DNA of 64,000 bases, taken from Ignavibacteria bacterium (lineage in GTDB: Bacteria; Bacteroidota; Ignavibacteria; Tepidaquicellales; Tepidaquicellaceae). Made by a program: the position numbers and the translations under genes. Positions 37,615 through 46,992 of this stretch are shown here, in pieces (within the stretch, counting starts at the first letter, position 1; the number at the start of each line of letters is the position of its first letter). The stretch covers positions 1 to 64,000 of the forward strand of contig JADJWZ010000016.1 in NCBI GenBank assembly GCA_016716125.1, written 5' to 3'. Below the pieces are notes generated by a model, which saw nothing but the letters and a program-made list of their open reading frames with translations, made no database searches and was not told where the DNA came from.

Positions 37615-38454
37615 TTATTTTATAAGAACCATTGATCTGGTATCAGAAAAACCGCCGGCATTTAATCTGTAAAAATACACGCCGCTTGCTAAATTAAATT
37701 CCTGAGAATTAAAAGAGAGTGAATATTGCCCGGCGCTGTATCTCACGTTATTAATGATCCTTGAAATTTCCTTTCCTGCGGAATTAAAAATAACCAAAGT
37801 AACATCTGATGGTTTTGACAGACTGAAGCTTATCTTTGTTTCCGGATTAAAGGGGTTTGGATAATTTTGTGAAAGTGTAAAATCTGCAGGAACGTTTCCG
37901 TTCTGTGTTAATATTGAAGACGGATTTATGCTGATTACAAAATTTTCTGAATAATTCCACTTGTCATTTTCAGAAGTTGTATCATTATTAACTGAATTAG
38001 CCGATGCGAATAAAGTATCAGCAATACTTGCATCAGAAGGAGCGATGTATCTGAATATAAAAGTTAGAGTGTCATTAATAAAACTCTGTGGAAATTTATG
38101 CGTCAGCTCAAAACCCGCTCCGGTGAACGGCTCTTCTCTTTTCAGAGTAGTATCAAGCGGTGAAGTTATCACCTGACCGAGACTTGCTGCAATATCGCAT
38201 CCGCCTTTGACAGCTGGTCCGCCGGAAATTTTCAGGAAGTAAGTCGCCGTGTCATTTGCATTTACAATTGCAGGTCCTGAAATATTGACATGTACAGTAT
38301 CATTTGGTTCGAAATTGTGACAGATACAACCTATGTCTTCGCCGTTCTTTTTTGTAAATCCGACTATACCGGTTTGAAAGGCAATTAAGTTTTGATATAT
38401 TGTAAAAATAAATCCAGCAACTATCAGAAGAGTTAAAACTTTAAAGATTTTCAT
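37615..38454 (-). CDS. Choice-of-anchor V-type exported protein with T9SS type A domain
   Basis: A 279-residue secreted protein: signal peptide or anchor (MKIFKVLTLLIVAGFIFTIYQNLIAF), then a ~150-residue domain starting GIVGFTKKNGEDIGCICHNFEPND and continuing with Reelin-like beta-sandwich strands (VHVNISGPAIVNANDTATYFLKISGG). This resembles the 'choice-of-anchor V' domains of Bacteroidota. It ends with a T9SS type A domain (NYPNPFNPETKISFSLSKP ... SGVYFYRLNAGGF ... SMVLIK). The CICH motif is one residue short of the CxxCH heme c signature, so heme binding is not implied. It is exported by the type IX system; function unknown. Confidence 0.85.
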   Translation of the reverse strand: MKIFKVLTLLIVAGFIFTIYQNLIAFQTGIVGFTKKNGEDIGCICHNFEPNDTVHVNISGPAIVNANDTATYFLKISGGPAVKGGCDIAASLGQVITSPLDTTLKREEPFTGAGFELTHKFPQSFINDTLTFIFRYIAPSDASIADTLFASANSVNNDTTSENDKWNYSENFVISINPSSILTQNGNVPADFTLSQNYPNPFNPETKISFSLSKPSDVTLVIFNSAGKEISRIINNVRYSAGQYSLSFNSQEFNLASGVYFYRLNAGGFSDTRSMVLIK

Positions 38455-38680
38455 AGTTTTCTTAGTTAGAGTATTAGATTGAATTTCATTTATTGTGTTT
38501 TAGAAAATTAAATTTAATATAAAGTAATTTCAATTTAGAAATAAGTAGTGAATGGAAATAAGGTTAATGAGATGCTGCAAAGCTCAAAAAATGATAATTG
38601 TATAATTCATTTAAATAAGTAATATTTAATTCTAATAATTCAAAATGAAATATTCTTTTATATAATGTCTGTCCATTTTA

Positions 38681-39601
38681 ATGAATAAAGCTCTTGCAAT
38701 AATCGGTCCTACTGCATCGGGTAAAACGAAATTAGCTGTTGAGATCGCGGAAAGATTGAACGGTGAAATAATCTCTGCAGACTCAAGGCAGATATATAAA
38801 GGTATTCCCATAGCGACTGCTCAGCCGGACGCGGAAGATCTTAAAAGAGTAAAGCATTATTTTATTGGCGAGCTTGATCTGAATGAAGAATTTAATGCCG
38901 GTGAATTTGGAATAGATGGGAGGAAGATCATTAATGATATATTTAAAAGAGGAAAACTTCCGGTCATTGCCGGAGGCAGCGGACTTTATATAAATTCTCT
39001 GATAGACGGATTCTTTGAATCGGATGCAAAGTCAGACGAAGTGAGAGAAAGACTTTACAATGAACTTGAAAAATTCGGTGAAAATTATTTATATGAACAG
39101 CTGGAAATTGCAGATAAGGAAACATTTGATAAAATTCCGAAAGGAAAGATCAGAAGAGTAATTCGTGCGCTTGAAGTTTTTATAATTACCGGTAAAAAAA
39201 TTTCTGAGCTTCAAAAGGACAAAGTCAGAATTAATTTTGAAACAATTCAGTTCGGACTTTCACCGGACAGGAAGATATTATATGACAGGATCAACGGGAG
39301 AGTGGATGAAATGATCGGACTTGGATTGATAGATGAAGTCAAAAATTTACTTGACTCAGGTTATCACTATAAAAAGAATTATTCGCTTGATACCGTCGGT
39401 ATTAAGGAAGTGATAATGCATCTTGAAGGTGAGTTTGATTTTGAAAGGATGAAGGAGCTGATCAAACAAAACAGCAGAAGATATGCAAAGCGGCAAATGA
39501 CCTGGTTCAGAAGAGACAGCCGGATTAATAATATCGAAACAGACAACAGGACAATGGAAGAACTAATAAATGAAATTTCAAATAAATTTCAAAAATCCTG
39601 A
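38681..39601 (+). CDS. miaA: tRNA dimethylallyltransferase
   Basis: Adds the dimethylallyl group to A37 of tRNAs reading codons that begin with U. The P-loop GPTASGKT lies at residues 9-16. It is followed by GEIISADSRQIYKGIPIATAQP (substrate Asp and the tRNA-reading segment), PVIAGGSGLYINSLIDG, and the C-terminal QMTWFRRD motif typical of MiaA. At 306 residues it is the usual length. The ATG at 38681 is preceded by a 225-bp gap shared with the divergent 37615-38454 gene, where both promoters should lie. The gene stands alone. Confidence 0.97.
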   Translation: MNKALAIIGPTASGKTKLAVEIAERLNGEIISADSRQIYKGIPIATAQPDAEDLKRVKHYFIGELDLNEEFNAGEFGIDGRKIINDIFKRGKLPVIAGGSGLYINSLIDGFFESDAKSDEVRERLYNELEKFGENYLYEQLEIADKETFDKIPKGKIRRVIRALEVFIITGKKISELQKDKVRINFETIQFGLSPDRKILYDRINGRVDEMIGLGLIDEVKNLLDSGYHYKKNYSLDTVGIKEVIMHLEGEFDFERMKELIKQNSRRYAKRQMTWFRRDSRINNIETDNRTMEELINEISNKFQKS

Positions 39602-39804
39602 ACCGGATTTGCTCAGACTGAATAGATGTAAAAATTCAAAAAAAGATTTACTATAGAGATTGTTATCAAAATTTTTTATATATTGCTTCACTCAAACCCA
39701 AGTACATTCCCCCAATTTTTTAATATGCACATTTAGTTTCAATTATAATTTTATGATTGAGATAAATTAAAAATAAGTTTTTAAAAAATTTAAACATAAT
39801 TCAA

Positions 39805-41424
39805 ATGAAACTGTTTATTCTTGTTGTAACTTCTCTAATGCTCATCTCAGGATATTCCTATTCACAGCTCGGAAATAATAATATGACTCTTTTGGCAAAC
39901 ATTAATAACCACACTGCCAGCTATTCTGCTGTCTGGGGATATAAGGATGTAAAAAACGGAAGGGAGTATGCTATTATTGGTTCATATGACGGAACTTCAT
40001 TTGTCGATATCACAGACGAAACAAATATTCATGAAGTTGATTTTGTTCCTTCCACTAATCCGGCGAGTTCAAGTAATACCTGGAGAGAAATGAAAACTTA
40101 TTCACATTATGCATACATAGTTTCTGAAGTTGGAAGCAGCGGAGTGCAGATCGTAGATCTTCAATATCTCCCTGACTCCGTAAGATATGTCAAGAAATTT
40201 CTTGCCACCGGTCATTCTTCTACACATTCGATCTCACAGGAAGGACCTTATCTGTATCTTAACGGAGCAAATTCAGGCTTCGGTCGGGGAGTAACTGTAT
40301 TAGATCTTTCATCAGATCCGGAAACACCGATTAAAAGAGGCGGGTTCAATACGGATTATATCCATGACTGCCGGGTTAAAAATGATACTATATATGCTGC
40401 AAATATTTATGTCAGCAAGGTCAGCATTATCAGCGCGGTAAATAAAAATTCACTGTCTCTCATTACCTCTTTCATAAATCTTCCTAATTCCGGTCCGCAT
40501 AATACAGCAGTAACTCCTGACAATAAACATATTCTTGTTACTGACGAGATTGGAAATAGTCCGCGGCAATTAAAAATATGGAACAGGGAAGATCTCGGCG
40601 ATATTACTTTTGTAACAGGATGGCAGCCAACCGGTATTACAACGGCGGTTGTTCATAATGTCGAAACATACGGAAAATATGCTCTCGTTGCGCATTACAG
40701 AGCGGGTGTGAGAATGGTTGACATTTCGAATCCATCTTCTCCGACAGAAGTTGCGTGGTATGATACATATCCCGCGAGTAACTCTTCCAGTTACAGCGGC
40801 TGCTGGGGAGTATATATGTTTCCGTCAGGAAAAATAATTGCTTCGGATATGCAGACAGGACTCTATGTATTAAAAACCACTTTTAATATTTCACTGGCGA
40901 TAGAAGGATTTTATAACAGTGTGACAAACAGTCATATTACAAATGATACTGTCAGGGCGTATCTGAGGCAAAGCAGCACACCTTATAATATAGTTGATTC
41001 ATCATCTGCCGTTCTAAATCAGAATACATTAACCGGTAATTTTAATTTTTATAAAGAGACCGCCGGAAATTATTACCTGGTAGTGAATCACAGGAACAGC
41101 ATTGAAACATGGAGCAGCGCGCCGATCGCTTATGATCCGATGAATTTTAGCACATATAATTTTACAGATTCTTCTTCAAAAGCATATGGTAACAATCAGA
41201 AATCTGTTGACATATCACCGGTCAGGTATGCAATATACAACGGTGATGCAAGCAGAGACGGTAGTATTGATCTTGCAGATCTGAGTCTGATTGAAAATGA
41301 TGCTATAAATTTTGTAACAGGATATGTACCGACAGATATTAACGGAGACACAGTTATCGATCTTGCTGATATAACGATTACTGAAAATAATTCAGTTAAT
41401 TTTGTAACAGTGATAAAACCATGA
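39805..41424 (+). CDS. LVIVD-repeat exported protein with dockerin-type C-terminal module
   Basis: A 539-residue secreted protein. After the signal peptide (MKLFILVVTSLMLISGYSYSQ) the first ~360 residues are LVIVD propeller repeats very similar to those of the 19770-21773 protein (WREMKTYSHYAYIVSE and YLPDSVRYV are shared). In place of PKD and T9SS type A domains it ends with the ~179-residue module of the 22371-24245 protein: a beta-rich stretch (VNHRNSIETWSSAPIAYDP) and two EF-hand/dockerin loops (GDASRDGSIDLAD, DINGDTVIDLAD), finishing NNSVNFVTVIKP. No cohesin is seen in the window. The tail is probably a secretion, anchoring or assembly domain. A similar gene follows 185 bp downstream. 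Confidence 0.9.
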   Translation: MKLFILVVTSLMLISGYSYSQLGNNNMTLLANINNHTASYSAVWGYKDVKNGREYAIIGSYDGTSFVDITDETNIHEVDFVPSTNPASSSNTWREMKTYSHYAYIVSEVGSSGVQIVDLQYLPDSVRYVKKFLATGHSSTHSISQEGPYLYLNGANSGFGRGVTVLDLSSDPETPIKRGGFNTDYIHDCRVKNDTIYAANIYVSKVSIISAVNKNSLSLITSFINLPNSGPHNTAVTPDNKHILVTDEIGNSPRQLKIWNREDLGDITFVTGWQPTGITTAVVHNVETYGKYALVAHYRAGVRMVDISNPSSPTEVAWYDTYPASNSSSYSGCWGVYMFPSGKIIASDMQTGLYVLKTTFNISLAIEGFYNSVTNSHITNDTVRAYLRQSSTPYNIVDSSSAVLNQNTLTGNFNFYKETAGNYYLVVNHRNSIETWSSAPIAYDPMNFSTYNFTDSSSKAYGNNQKSVDISPVRYAIYNGDASRDGSIDLADLSLIENDAINFVTGYVPTDINGDTVIDLADITITENNSVNFVTVIKP

Positions 41425-41609
41425 TCTGATTTCAAATAGACAATTAAAAATATTACGATTCAATAATAGATAAACTTTCCAACTCCGGAAATAAACCGGA
41501 TTGCAATTCCCGAATTTTCTGAATAAGTATTTGTGTAAAATTATACTTTAATACTTATCTCGGAATACCCCACCCCAAAAAATAATTTATTAATTAAAAA
41601 GGAGATTTA

Positions 41610-43832
41610 ATGAAATGTTTTTACATCTGTGCATTTCTATGCATAATTAATACATTTTATATTATTCCTGAAAGTTATGCTCAGGTAAAGCTTTTTGAAG
41701 ATTTTGAAAGCGGTGTATTTCCGTCTCCGGGGTGGTCGACGGTAAACAGTAACGGCAGTGAAGGCGAATGGAAATTAAATAACAGAAATACAAATTCAGG
41801 GAGAGGCTGCGCAGTTTCCAATTTCTCTGTTTCAGGCGCAGAGAATTATCTGATCTCCAAAAGATTTATTCCTGCACAGGGAGATTCGCTTGTGTTTTAT
41901 TTCAAGCAGACTTTCTGGAATAATTATAATGACACATTTAAAGTGAAGCTTTCGAACATTGATTCACTTACAGAAAGTATGAACACTATACTGTTCAGTT
42001 TTTATGAGAATATAAACTACCCTGTGTATTCCGGTTACGGCAGATATTCAGTAAGTCTGAATAGTTTTACCGGTCAGACAGTCTGGATAGCTTTTCATCA
42101 TAAGAACATTAACGGGGATAATATCAGGATAGATAATATCACTGTTGGTAAGCCGGGGCTTTATGATGTCGACATGGTTGAGAATATTTTTCCCAAGGGA
42201 AAATTCGGAGCATGTTCGGTTGAAAATCTTATCCCTTCGGCAAAGCTCAAAAATATCGGAAGTGAAAATATAACTGAAGCATTTAATGTTACTTATCAAA
42301 TTTCCGGTCCGGTTAATTATTCCAGTACAAAGGAAATTCTCCTTAACGCTGGTGAAGAAATAGAAATTCTCTTTGACACTTCTTATATTTCTCTTCCCGG
42401 AATTTATAATGTAAAAGTTTATTCATCACTTCCCGGAGATCCTGTACTGAGTAATGATACAATTAATTCTTCATTCGAAATGATCAAAGCAGATTACGGA
42501 GGCGGTCAGTTTTTTAACGGCGGATATTATTTTTCAAATTCAACTTCCTGTTCAGAAAATGCTCAGAGCAGTCCGGAGTTCAGCTGGAAAGATACGGTAA
42601 ACAGCGTAAGTCTGATTCTGAACGGTCAGATAAATTCTCTTTTAACTTTTACCGGAAATACTGACAACGGATATTTCAGCTTAGGAAATATACTACCGCA
42701 GGGTTATAGTTTCAGATATTTCAATCAGAATTTTGATTCGGTATTTATTTCTACAAACGGCATTGTCGGCTTTAAAAAAAATAACGCTTTGCTGTCGCAT
42801 GATCCTACTAAAATAAACTCGCTGTTTTTTATTCAGCTTCCTGCTATTTGCCCATACTGGTCTGATCTTGATTTTGGGAACAGCAGTTCGGAAGAAAGCA
42901 GACTTAGTTATAAACTTGCCGGAAAATATCTTCTGATAACATTCGATAAAGCTCATGTAAATTCCGGTGATCAATCTGAATACATAACTTTTCAGATATG
43001 TCTGGAGCTTGTGAACAACTTAAATGCAAATTCAAGATTTGCAGTGCAGTATAACAAAGAATCAACAGGGGAAGACTTTTTATCAAAATATTCAGATAAA
43101 ACATTAAGTCCGCATTTTGTAGGATTTAAAAATACAACAGGAAGTAATTATCTTAAATACAGATACAGAGATTCCACCGGACTGAAGGATTACGGAACAT
43201 TGTTTAACTCTTCAGTAGCTGTTGAGTTTGGTCAGAATGCGTCGATTTTGAATAACAGATCATCAGATTTAAATCTGACGTTAAAACTTGAAGCCATTCA
43301 TCCCGATAAAGATTCTGTAGAGATACAGATCAGAGATACTTTTCATCCGTATTCGTTACTTGAATCAAAAAATATATATCCGGATTTTGACGGAATATTT
43401 AAAGGAAAATTTACTGTCCCTGCTGAAAATTATAACTATTATATAGTAGTGAAACACAGAAATTCAATTGAAACCTGGAGCAGGGAATTCGGCGAACAGT
43501 TTGCGGGATTCAGCCTGAATTATGATATAAGCTCTGACAGTAGTTATGCATACGGAAATAATCTTAAATACAAAAACGGCAGTTATTATATTTATTCAGG
43601 TGATACTGACCGGGACGGTTTAATTGATCTTGCAGATTTTACTTTGATCTCAAATGACGCCCAAAACTTCGTTACAGGTTATAGAAAAACAGATTTGAAC
43701 AATGACGGAGTTATAGATCTGGCGGATCTTCTGATCTGCGAAAACAATGTTGAGAATTTTATAAGAATCAAAACCCCGCTTAATACTTTAAATAATTCAG
43801 TCAGCGGCGCTAACGGTTCATACAAAAAATAA
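41610..43832 (+). CDS. Large exported protein with carbohydrate-binding-like domains and dockerin-type module
   Basis: A 740-residue secreted protein with signal peptide (MKCFYICAFLCIINTFYIIPESYAQ). The first ~180 residues (LFEDFESGVFPSPGWSTVNSNGSEGEW ... DNIRIDNITVG) look like a MAM/choice-of-anchor J jelly-roll domain. An Ig-like part follows (NLIPSAKLKNIGSENITEAFNVTYQISG). A second jelly-roll-like segment (LPAICPYWSDLDFGNSS) resembles a nidogen-type fold. Residues ~552-723 carry the same C-terminal module as its neighbour, with dockerin loops GDTDRDGLIDLAD and DLNNDGVIDLAD and ending NFIRIKTP. It then has a 17-residue Ser/Asn/Gly-rich tail not found in the others. A clear AGGAG precedes the ATG. 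Confidence 0.87.
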   Translation: MKCFYICAFLCIINTFYIIPESYAQVKLFEDFESGVFPSPGWSTVNSNGSEGEWKLNNRNTNSGRGCAVSNFSVSGAENYLISKRFIPAQGDSLVFYFKQTFWNNYNDTFKVKLSNIDSLTESMNTILFSFYENINYPVYSGYGRYSVSLNSFTGQTVWIAFHHKNINGDNIRIDNITVGKPGLYDVDMVENIFPKGKFGACSVENLIPSAKLKNIGSENITEAFNVTYQISGPVNYSSTKEILLNAGEEIEILFDTSYISLPGIYNVKVYSSLPGDPVLSNDTINSSFEMIKADYGGGQFFNGGYYFSNSTSCSENAQSSPEFSWKDTVNSVSLILNGQINSLLTFTGNTDNGYFSLGNILPQGYSFRYFNQNFDSVFISTNGIVGFKKNNALLSHDPTKINSLFFIQLPAICPYWSDLDFGNSSSEESRLSYKLAGKYLLITFDKAHVNSGDQSEYITFQICLELVNNLNANSRFAVQYNKESTGEDFLSKYSDKTLSPHFVGFKNTTGSNYLKYRYRDSTGLKDYGTLFNSSVAVEFGQNASILNNRSSDLNLTLKLEAIHPDKDSVEIQIRDTFHPYSLLESKNIYPDFDGIFKGKFTVPAENYNYYIVVKHRNSIETWSREFGEQFAGFSLNYDISSDSSYAYGNNLKYKNGSYYIYSGDTDRDGLIDLADFTLISNDAQNFVTGYRKTDLNNDGVIDLADLLICENNVENFIRIKTPLNTLNNSVSGANGSYKK

Positions 43833-43856
43833 TATCAGATCCGAAGAAATAAATTT

Positions 43857-43890
43857 AAAAAAGCCGGGTAGTACTATCCGGCTTTTTTTA
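43857..43890 (+). terminator. Strong intrinsic terminator
   Basis: AAGCCGGGTAG pairs with CTATCCGGCTT (one G-T wobble) with a two-base loop, followed by seven T. It closes the 41610-43832 transcript 25 bp after the stop codon. Confidence 0.92.
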
Positions 43891-43971
43891 TTATAGAAAT
43901 TGCAGTTATTTATGATTTGAAATGAAATACCAAATAAAGTATTTTTGAAATTATTAATTATAAATTCAGAG

Positions 43972-44925
43972 ATGTATAATATTGAAGAACCTGAGTTAAA
44001 GGAAACGAGACAGGGTTTTGCAGATGCATTAGTAGAGCTCGGAAAAGAATTACCGGAACTTGTAGTGCTTGGAGGGGATGTTACCGGATCCGTAAAAACA
44101 AATTTATTCAGAGATGCATATCCGGACAGATTTATTTCAGTAGGAATTGCGGAACAGGATATGATGGGAACAGCAGCAGGACTTGCGCTTTCCGGAAAAA
44201 TTCCCGTAGCATCCACTTACGGAGAGTTTGCAACCGGAAGACCGTTTGATCAGATCAGACAGTCAATAGCTTATGCCCAAATGAATGTTAAGATCTGCGC
44301 TTCACATTGCGGAATTACAGTCGGACCTGACGGAGCGACTCATCAGTCTTTTGAAGATGTGGGGCTCATGAGAATATTACCGAATATGACAGTGCTTACG
44401 CCCTGTGATTACAATGAAACTTATAATGCTGTCAGGACAGCAATAAAATCCAAAGGTCCTTTTTATGTAAGATTTTACAGGGAGAAATCTCCGAATTTTA
44501 CAGACATTAAGAAAGAATTTAAAATCGGAAAAGCGGATACGTTAATTGACGGAAATGATGTTACTCTTATGGCGAGCGGACTTTTGGTATGGGAAGCGAT
44601 TGTTGCTTCAGAAATGCTTAAGAAGGAGGGTATCAGCGCGAGAGTTGTGAATGTAAATACAATCAAGCCGATTGACAAAGATACAATTATAAAATGCGCA
44701 GAAGAAACAGACCTTATTATTACATGCGAGGATCATCAGTGGCATTGCGGGCTTTTTGGCGCTGTTGCAGAAGTAGTCGCGTTATATCACCCGGTAAAAA
44801 TGGATTATATCGCAATCGATGATACATTCGGAGAAAGCGGTATTATATTCTCTGAACTGATGAGCAAATATAAAATCGACAGAACGGCAATTTATAACAA
44901 AGTTAAAAGTCACTTAAAAAAATAA
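43972..44925 (+). CDS. Transketolase, C-terminal subunit
   Basis: A 317-residue protein with the pyrimidine-binding and C-terminal domains of transketolase: ETRQGFADALVELG, FISVGIAEQDMMGTAAGLALSG (with the catalytic Glu of the thiamine diphosphate site), STYGEFATGRPFDQIRQSIAYAQMNVK and GITVGPDGATHQSFEDVGLM. Split transketolases need an N-terminal partner that binds the diphosphate; that gene is not adjacent here, which is unusual. Together they would move two-carbon units in the pentose phosphate pathway. I chose the ATG at 43972 over a TTG at 43945. It is followed 14 bp later by htrA. Confidence 0.9.
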   Translation: MYNIEEPELKETRQGFADALVELGKELPELVVLGGDVTGSVKTNLFRDAYPDRFISVGIAEQDMMGTAAGLALSGKIPVASTYGEFATGRPFDQIRQSIAYAQMNVKICASHCGITVGPDGATHQSFEDVGLMRILPNMTVLTPCDYNETYNAVRTAIKSKGPFYVRFYREKSPNFTDIKKEFKIGKADTLIDGNDVTLMASGLLVWEAIVASEMLKKEGISARVVNVNTIKPIDKDTIIKCAEETDLIITCEDHQWHCGLFGAVAEVVALYHPVKMDYIAIDDTFGESGIIFSELMSKYKIDRTAIYNKVKSHLKK

Positions 44926-44939
44926 TTAATGCAGAATTT

Positions 44940-46169
44940 ATGAACGACAATTTGAGATCCGGTTCTATTGATATTAAAAATGATATTCATTTCAAGAGCA
45001 GCGGTATTGCAGGTAAATTAATTTTAGCTGCAGTTGCTATATTGATCCTAACTGCCGGGGTGCTGATCGCGAAATTATTTTTATCTCCGGATGACAATAA
45101 TACAGTAATTTCTACAGCGCAAAATTCACTTCAGGAAAATAATTCCGGAATCTCACAGTCAAGAGAGACTGCCATTACCAGAGCAGTTCAGAAAGTATCT
45201 CCTGCTATTGTCGGAATAAATGTGGAAGAGGTAAGGGAAGTGCAGGATCCTTTTTCAATGTTTGATAACGATCCTTTTTTCAGACAGTTCTTCGGAAACA
45301 GACAGCCGCAGAAGCGTGTAGTGAGAGGTTTAGGTTCCGGATTTATAATTTCGTCTGACGGATACATACTTACAAATGATCACGTTGCCGGAAATGCTAC
45401 AAAAATTTCCGTAACTATGACAAACGGTGAAACTATTGATGCAAAGCTGATCGGTTCGGATAAAAACAGCGACGTGGCTTTACTGAAGATCGATAAAAGT
45501 AATCTTCCCTATACAACACTTGGAAATTCTGACGATGTAATTATCGGCGAATGGGTAATAGCGCTCGGTAATCCTTTTGGACTTTTTGATATTAATGATA
45601 AACCTACAGTAACAGTCGGAGTGGTCAGCGCCACTGACATGAAGATCAGCGCTTCGGATGCAAACAGGGTTTATAAAGATATGATACAGACTGATGCATC
45701 TATCAATTCAGGAAATTCCGGCGGTCCGCTTTTGAATGCTGACGGAGAAGTCATTGGAATGAATACTATAATATATACAGGCGGTCAGTTCAGCGCAGGA
45801 AGCATTGGAGTTGGATTTGCCATTTCCATTAACAGGGTAAAAAAACTGATGGAAGAAATTAAAGCAAACGGAAAGATCGACCGCAGCTTTAATGTCGGTT
45901 TCAGGATCCAGGCGATTGATGAAAGAATTGCAAAGTATCTGAGTCTTGATTCTGCAACAGGCGTGGTAGTTACTGATGTGCAGAAAGGCGGACTGGCTGA
46001 TAATGCAGGACTTTTACCCGAGGATGTGATAGTGGAAGCTAACGGAGAAAAAATAAAAAATGATCAGGATATTCTTTTTATAGTAAACGATCTGAAAAAA
46101 GGAGATAATCTTAAATTAAAAATTATCAGGAAAGGTTCGGACAAAGAAATTGAGTTCAGACTGAACTGA
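44940..46169 (+). CDS. HtrA/DegP-like serine protease with one PDZ domain
   Basis: A 409-residue periplasmic quality-control protease tethered by an N-terminal membrane helix (residues ~24-46). The chymotrypsin-like domain has the triad His148 (LTNDHVAG), Asp178 (KNSDVALL) and Ser260 (NSGNSGGP). A single PDZ domain follows at about 315-405 (YLSLDSATGVVVTDVQKGGLADNAGL). Members degrade or refold misfolded envelope proteins. With one PDZ it resembles DegS or HtrA-type anchored forms more than DegP. The short spacing to the transketolase half-gene suggests co-transcription. Confidence 0.93.
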   Translation: MNDNLRSGSIDIKNDIHFKSSGIAGKLILAAVAILILTAGVLIAKLFLSPDDNNTVISTAQNSLQENNSGISQSRETAITRAVQKVSPAIVGINVEEVREVQDPFSMFDNDPFFRQFFGNRQPQKRVVRGLGSGFIISSDGYILTNDHVAGNATKISVTMTNGETIDAKLIGSDKNSDVALLKIDKSNLPYTTLGNSDDVIIGEWVIALGNPFGLFDINDKPTVTVGVVSATDMKISASDANRVYKDMIQTDASINSGNSGGPLLNADGEVIGMNTIIYTGGQFSAGSIGVGFAISINRVKKLMEEIKANGKIDRSFNVGFRIQAIDERIAKYLSLDSATGVVVTDVQKGGLADNAGLLPEDVIVEANGEKIKNDQDILFIVNDLKKGDNLKLKIIRKGSDKEIEFRLN

Positions 46170-46195
46170 CCGGTATCTTAAATTATTAATACGAA

Positions 46196-46228
46196 AAAAG
46201 GCTTTGAGAAAACTCAAAGCCTTTTTGA
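46196..46228. terminator. Bidirectional intrinsic terminator
   Basis: AAAGGCTTTGAG pairs perfectly with CTCAAAGCCTTT around an AAAA loop, with A run before and T run after. It separates the converging htrA and bactofilin genes. Confidence 0.93.
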
Positions 46229-46247
46229 TTTATATATTTAAAAACTA

Positions 46248-46769
46248 TCAGTGAAATTTTAATACAGGTTTTTCTTTTTCTTTGGATTCATCATGAATCT
46301 CAACATCCGGATCTTTCATATCAATAATGTTGCTCTTTGGTTTAAGCTCACCCATTTTACTGTTACCGGAAAACTTACTTCCGCTTTCAGCAACAAGAAT
46401 TTCAATGTTTGTATCGCCTTCGAGTACACCTGTTCTTTTAAGCTCAAGCTTATGAGCTTTAATATTTCCTTTTACAGTGCCGTAAATTGTTATATCAACT
46501 GCGTTAACATTTCCTTCGACAATTCCTTTCTCGCCAATAATGATTCCGCTTTCGCCACGAAGATTTCCGACTACATGTCCGTCTATTTTCGTTGTGGATG
46601 GGGAGGAGAGATTTCCTTCAAATTTACAACCTTCGCTGATTAATGTTAAAACTTTATCCTGCGAAACAGTTGTCCTTGACACAGGTCTTGATTCTTCGAC
46701 ATATGAATTTTCTTTGGGATCCTGATCCTTTGATTTATTTCCGAACATGTCTTTTAAATTAAAGTTCAT
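46248..46769 (-). CDS. Bactofilin
   Basis: A 173-residue polymer-forming cytoskeletal protein. The central ~100 residues are a right-handed beta-helix (SEGCKFEGNLSSPSTTKIDG, GEKGIVEGNVNAVDITIYGTVKG, KRTGVLEGDTNIEILVAESG) flanked by charged, probably disordered tails. Bactofilins form non-nucleotide-dependent filaments at the inner membrane that scaffold cell-shape or envelope enzymes. It stands alone on the minus strand, with a 217-bp divergent gap to the FAD-linked oxidase gene. Confidence 0.92.
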   Translation of the reverse strand: MNFNLKDMFGNKSKDQDPKENSYVEESRPVSRTTVSQDKVLTLISEGCKFEGNLSSPSTTKIDGHVVGNLRGESGIIIGEKGIVEGNVNAVDITIYGTVKGNIKAHKLELKRTGVLEGDTNIEILVAESGSKFSGNSKMGELKPKSNIIDMKDPDVEIHDESKEKEKPVLKFH

Positions 46770-46992
46770 AAAATAGGGTTGATTTGAATAGATACAAATT
46801 AATGATTTTAATATAAAAACTCAATACTTGAAAACTAACTGCAGGGAAATTTATCTGATAAAAAATTATAATACAGTATGATATAAAAATTATATTTCTG
46901 TTAATAAAATATTTTTAAAGGACTAATTAATTATGCATTTAGACCTGTTTAGTTTAAATTGAAACTTCTTTTTAATAACACTATTTTTGAAC

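Noticed and set aside
37615..38454. Cytochrome c-type heme site in the anchor-V protein
   Set aside because: The motif is CICH, one residue short of CxxCH, and no other heme ligand context is seen.
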